The notes under the pieces: model-generated
What the model was told of the DNA's origin: nothing
The model's database searches: none
The model's input: only the letters and a program-made list of their open reading frames with translations
Translations under genes and position numbers: made by a program
Shown: piece by piece, positions 47,226 through 59,156 of the stretch
How the letters are laid out: each line of letters opens with the position of its first letter
Position numbering within the stretch: the first letter of the stretch is position 1
Source of the DNA: Brachybacterium sillae
GTDB lineage: Bacteria > Actinomycetota > Actinomycetes > Actinomycetales > Dermabacteraceae
Assembly (NCBI RefSeq): GCF_025028335.1
Contig: NZ_JAFEUW010000001.1
Location: 744,001-808,000 of the forward strand
DNA: 64,000 bases
Direction: 5' to 3'

Positions 47226-48557
47226 TCAGCCCTGCGGGTCGAAGCGGATGTCGACGGCGCGTCCGTGGGAGGGCAGACCCTCGCACTGCGAGAGCACCGT
47301 CGCAGCTCCCCGCGCTGCGGCGAGAGCGTCCCGGTCGTACGTGACCTCGTGGATGCCGCGCAAGAACGTCTGCACCCCGAGCCCGCCGCCGAAGCGGGCC
47401 GAACCGCCGGTCGGCAGCACATGATTGGACCCCGCCGCGTAGTCACCGAGGCTCACCGGACTGTGGGGGCCGACGAACACCGCACCGGCGGAGCGCACGC
47501 GGCGGGCGAGAGCGGCGGCATCCCGGGTCTGCACCTCGAGGTGCTCGGCCCCATACGCGTCGACCACCGCGAGACCCTGCTCCATGTCGTCCACCAGCAC
47601 CGCGCCGCTCTGCGATCCGCGCAGCGCCTTCGTGATGCGTTCGGCGTGGAGGGCCTGCGGCACCTGCAGCGCGAGCTCCTGCTCGACACGGTCCACGAGC
47701 TCCTCGCTGTCGGTGACCAGCACACTGGCGGCCATCGGGTCGTGTTCGGCCTGGGAGATCAGGTCGGCGGCCACGTAGCGCGGATCGGCCTCGGCGTCGG
47801 CGAGGATCGCGATCTCCGTCGGCCCGGCCTCGGCGTCGATCCCGACGCGGCCGCGCACCAGACGCTTCGCCGCGGCGACATACACATTCCCGGGCCCCGT
47901 CACCAGGTCCACCGGTTCCAGGGCGGCATCGGCGCCGGCGGCCTCCGCGCCATACGTCATGAGGGCGATCGCCTGGGCACCGCCGACGGCCAGCACCTCG
48001 TCCACGCCGAGCAGAGCGCAGGCCGCGAGGATCGTTGGGTGCGGCCACCCCCCGTGGTCGGCCTGCGGTGGTGAGGCCAGCACGATCTGCTCCACACCGG
48101 CGGTCTGCGCCGGCACCCCGTTCATCACCACGGAGGAGGGCAGCACCGCGCGACCCCCGGGCACGTAGAGGCCGACGCGCCGTACCGGCACCCAGCGTTG
48201 ACGCACCACGCCCCCGGGGATGACCTCGACGACCTCATCCTCACGCCGCTGCGTCTCATCGACCGTGCGGACATGCGCGATGGCGGTCTCGAGGGCGCGG
48301 CGCACCTCGGGATCCAGCTGCTCCAGCGCGGTGGCGATGACCTCGGCTGGCACCCGCAGCGCCGGCGGCCGACAGCGGTCGAACCGCTCCCCCGCCTCGA
48401 GGGCCGCGGGGGTGCCGCGGGCGGCGACATCGGCGACGACATCCCGCACGGCCTCGGTGGCGGCCTCCACGTCGATCTCGGCGCGCGGAAGCGCGGCGGC
48501 GAGCTCTCGGGACGACAGGACGCGTCCGCGCAGGTCGGTGTGGGTGAGGTACGGCAT
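47226..48557 (-). CDS. hisD: Histidinol dehydrogenase
   Basis: The protein has 443 residues. It oxidises histidinol to histidine in two NAD-dependent steps. The zinc and substrate residues sit in [29 protein letters not shown] and GIHEVTYD. It is separated from hisC by the opposite-strand DUF3054 gene, so it has its own transcript. The ATG at 48557 is 6 bases after TAGACT. Confidence 0.95.
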   Translation of the reverse strand: MPYLTHTDLRGRVLSSRELAAALPRAEIDVEAATEAVRDVVADVAARGTPAALEAGERFDRCRPPALRVPAEVIATALEQLDPEVRRALETAIAHVRTVDETQRREDEVVEVIPGGVVRQRWVPVRRVGLYVPGGRAVLPSSVVMNGVPAQTAGVEQIVLASPPQADHGGWPHPTILAACALLGVDEVLAVGGAQAIALMTYGAEAAGADAALEPVDLVTGPGNVYVAAAKRLVRGRVGIDAEAGPTEIAILADAEADPRYVAADLISQAEHDPMAASVLVTDSEELVDRVEQELALQVPQALHAERITKALRGSQSGAVLVDDMEQGLAVVDAYGAEHLEVQTRDAAALARRVRSAGAVFVGPHSPVSLGDYAAGSNHVLPTGGSARFGGGLGVQTFLRGIHEVTYDRDALAAARGAATVLSQCEGLPSHGRAVDIRFDPQG

Positions 48558-48563
48558 GGAGGC

Positions 48564-48616
48564 AGTCTAGGAGCGGGGTGGCCGGTTGGGCCGAGGCGTC
48601 CGCCAGGTCCTACGAT
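48564..48616. promoter_or_regulatory. Divergent leaderless promoters of hisD and ZIP gene
   Basis: Minus-strand TAGACT (48564-48569) lies 6 bases before the hisD ATG; plus-strand TACGAT (48611-48616) lies 6 bases before the ZIP GTG at 48623. Neither start has a Shine-Dalgarno sequence. The two -35 regions would overlap around 48586-48592 (TTGGGC for the plus strand, 19-base spacer), so one factor could affect both. Confidence 0.5.
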
Positions 48617-48622
48617 ACGGGC

Positions 48623-49438
48623 GTGACCTGGGCATTTCTCCTCACCTTCCTCGCCGGCGCCGCCGCCTGCGTCGGGGCCGGGCTCGGTCTGCTCGGACGT
48701 GAGGACGACGACCGTGCCCTGGCGGGCGGTCTGGCGCTCAGCGCCGGCGTGATGCTGTATGTGTCGTTCGTCGAGCTGCTGCCGCAGGCGGCCGCCATGC
48801 TCGACGGCGGGACGGCGAGCGCCTCGACCTCGGTGCGCACCGCCCTCGCCTTCTTCTTCGGCATCGCCGTGATCATGGTGCTCGACCGATTGGTGCCGCA
48901 GGCTGTCAACCCGCATGAGAGGCCCGACTCGGGGATGGCGACCGGCGACGCAGCGGGGGCCTCCTCGCGCGAGTCCGCGCGCCGGTCGCGTCTGTTGCGC
49001 ACGGGCTTGGTGACGGCGGCGGTGCTGGCGCTGCACAACGTGCCCGAGGGCTTCGCGACCTTCATGACCGCCCTGCAGGCGCCGGAGGTGGCGATCCCGG
49101 TGGCCGCGGCGATCGCCCTGCACAACATCCCCGAGGGCATCGCCGTGGCGGTGCCGGTGCATCGGGCGACGGGGTCGCGGCGGCGCGCTTTCATCCTCGC
49201 CACGTTCTCAGGACTCGCGGAACCGGTGGGGGCGCTGCTCGGGTACGCACTGCTGGCGCCGTTCCTCACCGATGCGGTGCTCGGCTCCCTGCTGGCGGCG
49301 GTCGCGGGCGTGATGGTGTTCGTGAGTCTCGACGAGCTGCTGCCCGCCGCGGTGCAGACCGGCCGCCACCATGTGGCGGTGTACTCCCTGGTGGCGGGGA
49401 TGGCCGTGATGGCGGTGAGCCTGCTGGTGCTCAGCTGA
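48623..49438 (+). CDS. ZIP-family metal transporter (ZupT-like)
   Basis: The protein has 271 residues from the GTG at 48623. Eight membrane segments; the metal path motifs are LHNVPEGFATF in helix 4 and LHNIPEGIAVAV in helix 5, as in ZupT. It takes up zinc and possibly other divalent metals. An upstream in-frame start would run through the promoter. It is near another metal-transport-like gene (Nramp family) about 1 kb away. Confidence 0.9.
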   Translation: MTWAFLLTFLAGAAACVGAGLGLLGREDDDRALAGGLALSAGVMLYVSFVELLPQAAAMLDGGTASASTSVRTALAFFFGIAVIMVLDRLVPQAVNPHERPDSGMATGDAAGASSRESARRSRLLRTGLVTAAVLALHNVPEGFATFMTALQAPEVAIPVAAAIALHNIPEGIAVAVPVHRATGSRRRAFILATFSGLAEPVGALLGYALLAPFLTDAVLGSLLAAVAGVMVFVSLDELLPAAVQTGRHHVAVYSLVAGMAVMAVSLLVLS

Positions 49439-49444
49439 TGCGCA

Positions 49445-49464
49445 GCCCGGGACCCGCCCCGGGC
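49445..49464. terminator. Hairpin between convergent ZIP and ectC genes
   Basis: A 7-bp stem GCCCGGG/CCCGGGC with a 6-base loop lies 6 bases after the ZIP stop. No U run. A plausible terminator for the ZIP transcript. Confidence 0.5.
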
Positions 49465-49547
49465 ACGGGACGGGCCCCGGTCGGACACGCGGATCGGGCC
49501 GGAGGCCCGTACCCGGAGTGCTCAGAGGCAGCAACCAGCTGCCGTGC

Positions 49548-49925
49548 TCAGTAGGAGGAGAAGCCGTCCTCGGACAGGGTGTGCTTCTCCTTGCCGGTGA
49601 TCGGCGGGTTGAAGATCGAGACGAGGATGAGGTCCTCGTCGTCGGAGGCCTCGAGGTAGTGCTTGTCGTGCTGGTCGAGCACATAGATGGTGCCCGGCAC
49701 GATGTCGTACCGCTGCGAGCGGTCCTCGTTCCACACGGTGCCGCTGCCGCCGATGCAGTAGCAGGCCTCGAGGTGGTTGCGGTACTGCAGGCGCGAGGAG
49801 GTGCCCTTGCGGACCACGGTGTGGGCGACGGCGAAGCCCATCGGGTCCTCGGCGGTCAGCACGCGCTGGCTGGTGCCGGCGCCCCACTCGACCTTCTCGA
49901 CGTCGTTGATGGAACGGGTGTACAT
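49548..49925 (-). CDS. ectC: Ectoine synthase, solitary gene
   Basis: The protein has 125 residues from the ATG at 49925, with AAGGAGG 5-6 bases upstream. It is a full-length EctC cupin: NHLEACYCIGGSG, PGTIYVLDQHDKHYL and FNPPITGKEKH. E53, Y81 and H89 match the iron ligands of characterised EctC (each 4 residues earlier than in the Paenibacillus enzyme), and W14 is kept. EctC closes N-gamma-acetyl-diaminobutyrate to the osmolyte ectoine. No ectA, ectB or ectD is nearby: the neighbours are metal transporters. Confidence 0.9.
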   Translation of the reverse strand: MYTRSINDVEKVEWGAGTSQRVLTAEDPMGFAVAHTVVRKGTSSRLQYRNHLEACYCIGGSGTVWNEDRSQRYDIVPGTIYVLDQHDKHYLEASDDEDLILVSIFNPPITGKEKHTLSEDGFSSY

Positions 49926-50259
49926 CGCGTCCTCCTTCTTGGTCGACTCTCCGGCCGGGACCAACCGGGGGTGCACCCCGGCCCGGTGGACGACCGGGCC
50001 GCGGTGCGGATGGCGGTCACCATAACGGCCGTCCCCGACACGCGACCGGGCCCCGTCCGACATGCGAGGCACCCCTTTCGTGTGGCGCAGGTCTCCTGTA
50101 GCTTTGCGGTCCACGTCACATCGGGTGCCGTCCGGGCTCCCGATCGGATTCCGCGAGCGCCGCAGGCCGCGTCGACGCCGCACTGTCCCGTCCGGACGAC
50201 GGCGACCCGATCAACGGCCGACCGACTGGCCCGCACCACGTCTCGCGTGAGGAGCGTCC
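49926..50259. other. Intergenic region between divergent ectC and Nramp-family gene
   Basis: About 330 bases. On the minus strand TATGGT (50019-50024) is a possible ectC -10, giving a leader of about 85 bases. The leader contains a 6-bp hairpin CCGGGG/CCCCGG (49965-49981). The Nramp-family start at 50260 has GAGGAG upstream; I cannot name its promoter. No additional gene. Confidence 0.4.
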
Positions 50260-51576
50260 ATGGCCCCCACCCCCGTTCCCTCCGGTGCGTCCGAGGATGT
50301 CCCCGCGCACGCGCCCGACCACACCTCGAGAGATCACGGGCGCTCCACCGCGCAGCCACGCCGTCGCGGTTCCCGTTTCGGCCCCGGGCTGATCATCGCG
50401 GCCTCCTTCATCGGCCCGGGCACGGTGACCACCTCGATCGTGACCGGCGCGAGCGTCGGTTTCGCCCTGGCCTGGGCGGTGGTGTTCTCGATCATCGCCA
50501 CGATCGTGCTGCAGGAGATGTCCGTCCGCCTCGGCCTGGGCGCCCGCATCGGCCTCGCTGAGGCGATGCGGCGCGTGTTCCGCCACCCCGTGGCGAAGGC
50601 GCTGATGATCGCCCTGGTCGTCGCGGCGATCGGGATCGGCGGCGCCGCCTACGCGGGCGGCGACACCACCGGCACCGCCCTGGCCGTCACCACCGCCCTG
50701 CCGGTCGACCTGACGATCGTGGTGGCGGTCATCATCCTGGCGATCTTCGGACTGCTGGTCACCGGCAGCTACCAGGTGGTGGAGAAGGTCCTGATGGTGA
50801 TGGTGGTGATCCTCGCCGTCCTGTTCCTCATCACCGCGTTCGTGGTGCGTCCGCCGATCGGCGACCTCCTGCGCGGACTGTTCGTGCCGTCGATCCCCGC
50901 GGGATCACTGCTGACCACCATCGCCCTGATCGGGACCACCGTCGTGCCCTACAACGTGTTCCTCCACGCCAGTCTGGTGCAGGAGAACTGGGGTGAGGAC
51001 GACCCCGACCACGCCATCCGCGAAGCCCGCATCGACACCGTCGGGTCGATCTCCCTGGGCGGCCTGATCACCCTGGCCGTGATGGCCACCGCCTTCGGCG
51101 CGATGTTCCTGCGCGGCATCCCCGCCGAGACCGGTACCGACCTGGTGCGATCCCTGGAACCGTTGCTCGGGGACGCCGCCCCGTGGGTGTTCGCGCTCGG
51201 TCTGTTCGCGGCCGGATTCACCTCAGCCCTGGCCGGCCCGCTGGGCGCCGCCTACGCGATCTGCGGGGTGCTGGGACTCAGCACCGACATGCGGTCGTGG
51301 CCCTTCCGCATCGTGTGGATGCTGGTGCTGCTGATCGGAGCGGTGATCGCCCTGACCGGCATCGAGCCGATCACGATCATCGTGGTGGCGCAGGCCGCGA
51401 ACGGCCTGTTGCTGCCGATCATCGCGGTCTTCCTGCTGATCACCATGAACAACCGTGAGCTGCTGGGCCGCTGGGCGAACGGCCCGGTGAGCAACATCGT
51501 CGGCGGGCTGATCACCGCTGTCATCATCGGCCTGGCGATCTATCAGCTCGGCAGCCTCGCTGGATTCTGGGAGTGA
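50260..51576 (+). CDS. Nramp-family transporter with altered metal-binding motifs
   Basis: The protein has 438 residues, eleven or twelve membrane segments after a 40-residue polar N-terminus. In canonical Nramp/MntH proteins helix 1 carries DPGN and helix 6 MPHN, which coordinate Mn or Fe. Here helix 1 reads FIGPGTVTT (G52-P53-G54-T55) and helix 6 VVPYNVFLHASLVQ (V229, Y231). The Asp, Asn and Met ligands are thus all absent, although the fold elements (LQEMSVRLG; SLVQENW) are kept. Mn transport is doubtful; another ion such as Mg, or a non-metal substrate, is possible. Confidence 0.85.
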   Translation: MAPTPVPSGASEDVPAHAPDHTSRDHGRSTAQPRRRGSRFGPGLIIAASFIGPGTVTTSIVTGASVGFALAWAVVFSIIATIVLQEMSVRLGLGARIGLAEAMRRVFRHPVAKALMIALVVAAIGIGGAAYAGGDTTGTALAVTTALPVDLTIVVAVIILAIFGLLVTGSYQVVEKVLMVMVVILAVLFLITAFVVRPPIGDLLRGLFVPSIPAGSLLTTIALIGTTVVPYNVFLHASLVQENWGEDDPDHAIREARIDTVGSISLGGLITLAVMATAFGAMFLRGIPAETGTDLVRSLEPLLGDAAPWVFALGLFAAGFTSALAGPLGAAYAICGVLGLSTDMRSWPFRIVWMLVLLIGAVIALTGIEPITIIVVAQAANGLLLPIIAVFLLITMNNRELLGRWANGPVSNIVGGLITAVIIGLAIYQLGSLAGFWE

Positions 51577-51617
51577 CACCGTCGGGCGGGTCCCGCCCGA
51601 CGACTCGCACCCCATGA

Positions 51618-53945
<2,328 letters not shown>

Positions 53946-54033
53946 TCCCCGAGCTGACCCGGAGTCCGATCGGCGCCGATCGTGCACACGCTCTGACCCG
54001 CAGGACGGTCGGCAGTCGGAAGGAGGGCCACCC

Positions 54034-54846
54034 GTGGCTGGGGGCACCCAGAAGGTGACGGGCGCCGGGGGTGTCCGCCTGGCGGTGGACGCCACCGGCC
54101 ACGGTGATCCCGTCGTGCTGCTGCACGGGTCCCTGCTGTCACGGGCGGTGTGGCGCGGCTCCGGATATGTGCAGCCCCTGCTGCAGGCCGGGTATCAGGT
54201 GGTCCGGATGGATCTGCGCGGGCACGGCCGCTCCGACGCTCCGCACGACCCCGCCGCGTACACCCAGGATGCGTTCGTCGAGGACCTGCTGGCGATGCTG
54301 CGGGCCCTGGACCTGGAGCGGGTCGCGGTCATCGGGTATTCGATCGGGGCCCGGGTCGCGCTGACCGCGGCACTGTCGGCCCCGCAGCAGGTCCGCGGGA
54401 TCGTGTGTCTGGGAGGTTCTGCGGCCCGGCAACAGGGGGCACTGGACCGGATCTTCTTCCCCGGTGCGGTGCACACCCTCCGCGAGAAGGGCATGGAGGC
54501 GTTCTGCCGCGCCCAGGGCCTCGGCCCGGAGGTGAGCGGAGAGCGGGCGGCGGCCACCCGTGCCGCATTCCTGGCCTCCGATCCGCAGGCGATGGCAGCG
54601 ATGTTCACCGCCACCGACGCCACCGCGGCCGTGCCGGAGGAGGACCTCGCCTCCTGCCAGGTGCCTGCCCTGTGGATGGCCGGGGACCGTGACGTCCCGC
54701 GCGTCGAGGAATCCCGCCAGGCGGCCGAGCGCATGCCCCTCGGCCGCTTCGTCGTGTTGCCGGGCCGTGACCACGGCGGCACCCTCGTCCCGCCCGGTCC
54801 CGTCCTCGACGAGATCCTGCCGTTCCTGGAAGGACTGCCCCGATGA
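54034..54846 (+). CDS. Alpha/beta-fold hydrolase
   Basis: The protein has 270 residues from a GTG with AAGGAGGG upstream. Oxyanion loop LLHGSLLS, nucleophile elbow GYSIGA, acid in AGDRD and catalytic His in GRDHGG complete the triad. DLRGHGRSD is typical of the esterase/haloperoxidase-like group. The substrate is unknown. The stop overlaps the acylphosphatase start (ATGA). Confidence 0.88.
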   Translation: MAGGTQKVTGAGGVRLAVDATGHGDPVVLLHGSLLSRAVWRGSGYVQPLLQAGYQVVRMDLRGHGRSDAPHDPAAYTQDAFVEDLLAMLRALDLERVAVIGYSIGARVALTAALSAPQQVRGIVCLGGSAARQQGALDRIFFPGAVHTLREKGMEAFCRAQGLGPEVSGERAAATRAAFLASDPQAMAAMFTATDATAAVPEEDLASCQVPALWMAGDRDVPRVEESRQAAERMPLGRFVVLPGRDHGGTLVPPGPVLDEILPFLEGLPR

Positions 54847-55211
54847 CCACCACGCCCCCTGGCGCCTCCGACGGATCAGCCTGCACTGCCACCGAGACCC
54901 CCGGTCAGGGAGCTGAAGGATCCGACTGCCCGATCCGGCGGATCGTCGTGGTGCACGGGCGGGTGCAGGGAGTCGGGTTCCGCGCCGCCACCGCGGCGCA
55001 GGCCCGGCCGCTCCCGCTCGGTGGCACGGTGCGCAATCTGCTCGACGGAACCGTCGAGGTCGACGTCCAGGGGGAGACTGCCGCCGTGGAGCAGCTGCTG
55101 GAGTGGCTGCACCGGGGTCCATCGAGCGCCCGCGTGGAGGACGTCGCGATCCGTGAGGCGGAGATCCGCCCGGCCGCCGAGGTGCCCTCGCCCCTGCGCA
55201 TCGCCCGCTGA
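54843..55211 (+). CDS. acyP: Acylphosphatase
   Basis: The protein has 122 residues; the domain (about 32-122) follows a 30-residue polar tail. Catalytic R47 is in [12 protein letters not shown] and N65 in [10 protein letters not shown]. It hydrolyses acyl phosphates such as carbamoyl or 1,3-bisphosphoglycerate phosphate. Coupled to the hydrolase upstream. Confidence 0.92.
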   Translation: MTTTPPGASDGSACTATETPGQGAEGSDCPIRRIVVVHGRVQGVGFRAATAAQARPLPLGGTVRNLLDGTVEVDVQGETAAVEQLLEWLHRGPSSARVEDVAIREAEIRPAAEVPSPLRIAR

Positions 55212-55612
55212 GACCGGCGTGCGGCCCCTGCGCCTCCGCCACCCCGGACGCGGTTCCCAGACTTCGCTCAGTGCGGACTCCGGATCAGGCCCGGAAACCC
55301 CGAAACCGACCAGGTGGTCATGACTGGCATGCCCGATTCGTGAGGATTCTGGCGAGGTGGGCTGTGGGTAATATCCGGCATCCACCCTGATCAGACGGCC
55401 GATGTTGTATCGTTATCGCAAGCATCCCTATTCGTCAAGGGCCTCCTGCGCCCAGGAGCGGCATGGCTGGCGTTCAGGGACCGGCGTTACGGTCGCTGAG
55501 AACGGTCTTTGCCGGGGGTTGACCCCGGCGCCGCTCCCCCGACTCCGGTCGAGGGACAACGGACTGCCGATCACCTCCGGTGGGACGACCCGACACGTGA
55601 AAGGACGAGAAC
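55212..55612 (+). other. Intergenic region before the PRC-barrel/DUF2382 gene
   Basis: About 400 bases with a short AT-richer pocket around 55370-55435 (TTGTAT, 17 bases, CTATTC is a weak promoter candidate). A GGGTAA near 55375 recalls the -10 of stress sigma factors, but no matching -35 is found. A hairpin-forming GGGGTTGACCCC is near 55516-55527. No gene seen. The downstream ATG has GAAAGGA upstream. Confidence 0.4.
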
Positions 55613-56467
55613 ATGACCCAGAACGATTTCCAGACCCTGCAGAACGCTGTGGTGTACGACTCCACCGGCGACAAGGTCGGCAACGTCGGCCAGCTGTACA
55701 TCACCCAGGACTCCCAGCAGCCGTCGTGGGTCACCGTGAACACCGGCTTCTTCGGCGCCAAGCAGACCTTCATCCCGCTGGCCGAGGCCCGCGTCGAGGG
55801 TGACTCCATCACCGTCCCCTACGAGAAGGCCTTCATCAAGGACGCGCCGAACATCGACGACGACGGTGAGATCACCTCCGAGCAGGAGGAGGAGCTCTAC
55901 CGCTACTACGGCGTGGGCACCACCGGTGCCGGCCGTGGCGTGGCTGGCCGCGACCTGGATCGTGACCGTGACCTCGACCGCGACGCCGCCCTGGCGGGCA
56001 CCGCGGGCGTGGCCGACCGCGACTACGACCGCGACCGCGACCTGCGCGACGGCGACGCCAGCACCACCCTTCACGAGGAGCGCCTGAACGTCGGCACCGA
56101 GCGCGTGGAGACCGGCAAGGTCCGCCTGCGCAAGTACGTCGTCTCCGACACCGAGCGCGTCGAGGTCCCCGTCGAGCGCGAGGAGGTCGTCATCGAGCGC
56201 ACCCCGGCCGACGGCCGCACCGGTGGCACCCTCTCCGAGGGCGAGGCCGAGGTGACCCTCCACGAGGATCGCGCGGTCGTCGACAAGGAGACCGTGGCCA
56301 CCGAGGAGGTCAGCCTCGGCAAGCGCACCGTGCACGGTACCGAGACCGTCGAGGCCGAGGTGTCCCGCGAGGAGGTCGAGATCGAGCAGGACGGCCGCGT
56401 GCACGACAACGGCCGCGATGGCCTGCGCGACGGCCTGGGCGACGGCGACCACGACGGCCGCCGCTGA
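55613..56467 (+). CDS. PRC-barrel and DUF2382 domain protein
   Basis: The protein has 284 residues. The PRC-barrel domain (about 5-85; VYDSTGDKVGNVGQLYI) is followed by a linker rich in Asp-Arg repeats (about 115-150, pieces such as RDLDRDRDLDRD) and a DUF2382 domain (about 150-265; LHEERLNV, VPVEREEVVIER, LHEDRAVVDKETV). It is highly charged and without signal peptide. DUF2382 proteins are often stress-induced and of unknown biochemical role. Monocistronic, with a strong terminator behind. Confidence 0.9.
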   Translation: MTQNDFQTLQNAVVYDSTGDKVGNVGQLYITQDSQQPSWVTVNTGFFGAKQTFIPLAEARVEGDSITVPYEKAFIKDAPNIDDDGEITSEQEEELYRYYGVGTTGAGRGVAGRDLDRDRDLDRDAALAGTAGVADRDYDRDRDLRDGDASTTLHEERLNVGTERVETGKVRLRKYVVSDTERVEVPVEREEVVIERTPADGRTGGTLSEGEAEVTLHEDRAVVDKETVATEEVSLGKRTVHGTETVEAEVSREEVEIEQDGRVHDNGRDGLRDGLGDGDHDGRR

Positions 56468-56555
56468 CCTCAGCTCACCGCGCGATCCCCTCAGTGCGGC
56501 AGAGCGGGGCATGACCTCCGGGTGAGGCCCCCACTCTCCCGCTGAGAGATCACCA

Positions 56556-56607
56556 GCAGACGACGGCGCGGTTCCGGGAATCCTCCCGGGACCGCGCCGT
56601 CGTCTGC
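56556..56607. terminator. Very strong hairpin terminator
   Basis: A 24-bp stem (one G-T pair) with the 4-base loop ATCC, about 90 bases after the DUF2382 stop. It stands between convergent genes and may act on both strands; no U run. Confidence 0.75.
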
Positions 56608-56802
56608 GCATACGTGTGAGCTGAGAGGTGGTGACGACCGGGCCGAGCCGTACGGACCTGTCGCCCCCATGTCCATCCACGCACGCTGGGCAGCGCTAAT
56701 CCTTTGACGGCGTCCAGGACTCGACACGGCGGTGCTGCAGGCGCGCACTGACCACTGCTACTCCGTTTCGTGATACGCCAGGTCCGTGATACACCAGGTC
56801 GA
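56608..56802. repeat. Intergenic stretch with a 16-bp tandem repeat
   Basis: Bases 56769-56784 and 56785-56800 are tandem copies (CGTGATAC-n-CCAGGTC type, one mismatch) ending at the TauE/SafE stop codon. The rest of the stretch shows no gene. Confidence 0.6.
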
Positions 56803-57612
56803 TCACAGCACGTGACGGACCAGCGCGACCAGCGCGACGACGACGATCGCGCCGCGCAGCACCGGATCGGGCAGCTTCTTGGCGAGCCGCGCCCCGAAGT
56901 AGCCGCCGAGAAGTGCCCCGACCGCGATCGCCGCCGAGGCGATCCAGAGGATCTCCGCACCCCACACCAGGTGCGCGACCAGGTAGACGAGCACCGCGGC
57001 GGCGTTGACCAGCAGGCTCAGCCAGTTCTTCACCGGGTTGACCTCGCTCAGCGAGCGGCCTGACAGAGCGCTGAGGATCGCCATGTACAGGACGCCCTGG
57101 GCGGCCGTGAAGTAGCCGCCGTACAGCGAGGCGGCCCCCATGGAGGCGACGAGCGCTGGGCGCCGGTACGGGTGGCGCTCGACGACCTCACGCCCTGGGG
57201 GGACCCGGTGCTCCCGAGATCGATCCTGCCGGGAGCGGATCGCGGCGGCGATCCGCTTCTGGAACACGACCAGGACCAGAGCGGCGACGATGAGGATCGG
57301 CACCACGATCTCCAGCGCGCCGGGAGGAGAGACCAGTAGCAGACAGGCACCGGTCATCGCACCGATCACCGCGAGGATGCTCACGGGGCCGATACCCGCG
57401 CGGTCGGCGGCGATCTCCCGACGGAACCCGGCCACGGACCCGATCGTGGAGAACAGGATGCCGAGCGTGTTGGTGCGCACCGCGGTTCCCGGCGGGACCC
57501 CGAGCGCGATCAGCACCGGCAGGGTGAACAGCGATCCGGAGCCGACGGCCGCATTGATGGCGCCGGCGGCGGTGCCCAGGACCAGCAGGATCAGCAGGGG
57601 AAGGATGTCCAC
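56803..57612 (-). CDS. TauE/SafE (TSUP) family permease
   Basis: The protein has 269 residues, eight membrane segments in two repeats (AINAAVGSGSLFTLPVL; ASMGAASLYGGYFTAAQG). The family exports or imports sulfite, sulfoacetate or related anions; the substrate here is unknown. It follows tpx on the plus side by 34 bases but is upstream of nothing, so it is probably a single gene or co-transcribed with its neighbours by readthrough. Confidence 0.88.
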   Translation of the reverse strand: MDILPLLILLVLGTAAGAINAAVGSGSLFTLPVLIALGVPPGTAVRTNTLGILFSTIGSVAGFRREIAADRAGIGPVSILAVIGAMTGACLLLVSPPGALEIVVPILIVAALVLVVFQKRIAAAIRSRQDRSREHRVPPGREVVERHPYRRPALVASMGAASLYGGYFTAAQGVLYMAILSALSGRSLSEVNPVKNWLSLLVNAAAVLVYLVAHLVWGAEILWIASAAIAVGALLGGYFGARLAKKLPDPVLRGAIVVVALVALVRHVL

Positions 57613-57646
57613 GGGGGCGTGGGGACTGTGGGGGTTCGCGCGGCGA

Positions 57647-58147
57647 TCAGGCCGTCAGTGCCGCGAGGGCGGCGTCGTAGTCAGGCTCCTGGCCGGTCTC
57701 CGGCACCTGCTCGGTGTACCGCACGGTGCCGTCGCGGTCGATGACGACGACGGCGCGGGAGAGCAGGCCCTGCAGCGGACCGTCGGTGAAGGTCACGCCG
57801 TAGTCCTCGCCGAAGGTGGAGCGGAAGGCGGAGGCCACGACGACGTTCTCGATGCCCTCGGCCGCGCAGAAGCGGTCCAGAGCGAACGGCAGGTCCTTCG
57901 AGACACACAGCACGGTGGTGTCGTCGAGGTCGGCGGCCCGCTGGTTGAAGGTGCGCACGCTCATGGCGCACACGCCGGTGTCGACGGAGGGGAAGATGTT
58001 CAGCACGAGGCGGCGGCCCGCGAAGTCACCGGTGCGGACGACGCCCAGATCGGCGCCGACCAGCTCGGCCGCGGGGGCGGTGGAGCCGACCGGCGGCAGC
58101 TCACCGGCGGTGTGGACGTTCTCGCCCTTCAGAGTGATGTCAGCCAT
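57647..58147 (-). CDS. tpx: Thiol peroxidase
   Basis: The protein has 166 residues from the ATG at 58147. Atypical 2-Cys peroxiredoxin: peroxidatic C60 in [11 protein letters not shown] and resolving C94 in [10 protein letters not shown], matching E. coli Tpx C61 and C95. It reduces H2O2 and alkyl hydroperoxides with thioredoxin. It lies between ppk2 and the TauE/SafE gene in the same direction. Confidence 0.95.
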   Translation of the reverse strand: MADITLKGENVHTAGELPPVGSTAPAAELVGADLGVVRTGDFAGRRLVLNIFPSVDTGVCAMSVRTFNQRAADLDDTTVLCVSKDLPFALDRFCAAEGIENVVVASAFRSTFGEDYGVTFTDGPLQGLLSRAVVVIDRDGTVRYTEQVPETGQEPDYDAALAALTA

Positions 58148-58208
58148 GGGTCCATCCTCGTCCCGTCGGCCGGGGCCGGGCAACCCGCCGCGGGACGCCG
58201 AAGCCCGC

Positions 58209-59111
58209 TCAGCCGAGGGTGGCCCGCAGGCGCTGCTTCTCCTGCTCGACGTCGAAGTCCGCCGTGGGCCACTGCGGGTCGATCGCCCGCAACGCATCGA
58301 GCAGGAGTTGCTGCACGACCAGGCGCGCGTACCACTTGCGGTCGGCGGGCACGACGGTCCACGGTGCCGACTCGGTGCTGGTGGCGCGCAGCGCGGCGTC
58401 GTAGGCGTCCATGTAGGCGTCCCAGTGGCCGCGCTCGTCGACATCACCGGGGTTGTACTTCCAGTGCTTGTCGGGCCGTTCCAGTCGCTCCATCAGCCGC
58501 TCGCCCTGCTCGGCGTGGGAGATGTGCAGCATCACCTTCACCACGGTGGTTCCGGCGTCCACGAGCTCCTGCTCGAAGTCGCGGATGGCGGCGTAGCGGC
58601 GGTCGATCTCGGCGGCGTCGGCCCAGCCGTGGACACGGTGGATCAGCACATCCTCGTAGTGGGAGCGGTCGAACACCCCGATCATGCCGGGGGCGGGGGC
58701 ATGCGGGCGGATGCGCCACAGGAAGTCGTGGCGCTTCTCCTCGTCAGTGGGGGCCTTGAAGGCGGTGAGGTCGACGCCCTGCGGGTCCACAGCCCCGACG
58801 ACATGGCGCATGATGCCGCCCTTGCCGGAGGTGTCCATGCCCTGCACCACCAGCAGCACGGCGCGGCGATCTCCTCCACGGGAGGCGGCGTACAGACGCT
58901 CCTGCAGCTCGGACAGGTTCTCGACACCGCCCGCGAGGGCCTTCTCCCCCTCGGCCTTCCCGCCGTCGGCGCCGGGGGTGGAACCGGGGTCGATCTCGGT
59001 GACCGACCCCGTCCACCCGGCGGGGATGCGGACCCCGCGGGGCGCCTCGGAGGACGCAAGGGCCTCAGCGGAGGACGCGGACGGATGTGAGGACGCGGAG
59101 CGATGTGCCAT
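58209..59111 (-). CDS. ppk2: PPK2-family polyphosphate:nucleotide phosphotransferase
   Basis: The protein has 300 residues from the ATG at 59111. Walker A is [10 protein letters not shown], Walker [11 protein letters not shown], lid region [12 protein letters not shown]. It moves phosphate between polyphosphate and nucleotides; the GMDxSGK form resembles the class III group that can use both AMP and ADP, which is inference. The first 60 residues are a Ser/Ala-rich extension. TAGACT (59119-59124) lies 7 bases before the ATG, and there is no Shine-Dalgarno sequence, so the mRNA may be leaderless. Confidence 0.92.
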   Translation of the reverse strand: MAHRSASSHPSASSAEALASSEAPRGVRIPAGWTGSVTEIDPGSTPGADGGKAEGEKALAGGVENLSELQERLYAASRGGDRRAVLLVVQGMDTSGKGGIMRHVVGAVDPQGVDLTAFKAPTDEEKRHDFLWRIRPHAPAPGMIGVFDRSHYEDVLIHRVHGWADAAEIDRRYAAIRDFEQELVDAGTTVVKVMLHISHAEQGERLMERLERPDKHWKYNPGDVDERGHWDAYMDAYDAALRATSTESAPWTVVPADRKWYARLVVQQLLLDALRAIDPQWPTADFDVEQEKQRLRATLG

Positions 59112-59118
59112 GGGCGGG

Positions 59119-59124
59119 AGTCTA
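59119..59124 (-). promoter_or_regulatory. ppk2 -10 element, leaderless
   Basis: TAGACT on the minus strand, 7 bases before the ppk2 ATG. The -35 is not clear. Confidence 0.45.
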
Positions 59125-59156
59125 GCCCTCCCGCGGCGCACCGCTCCGCGTCGGGA

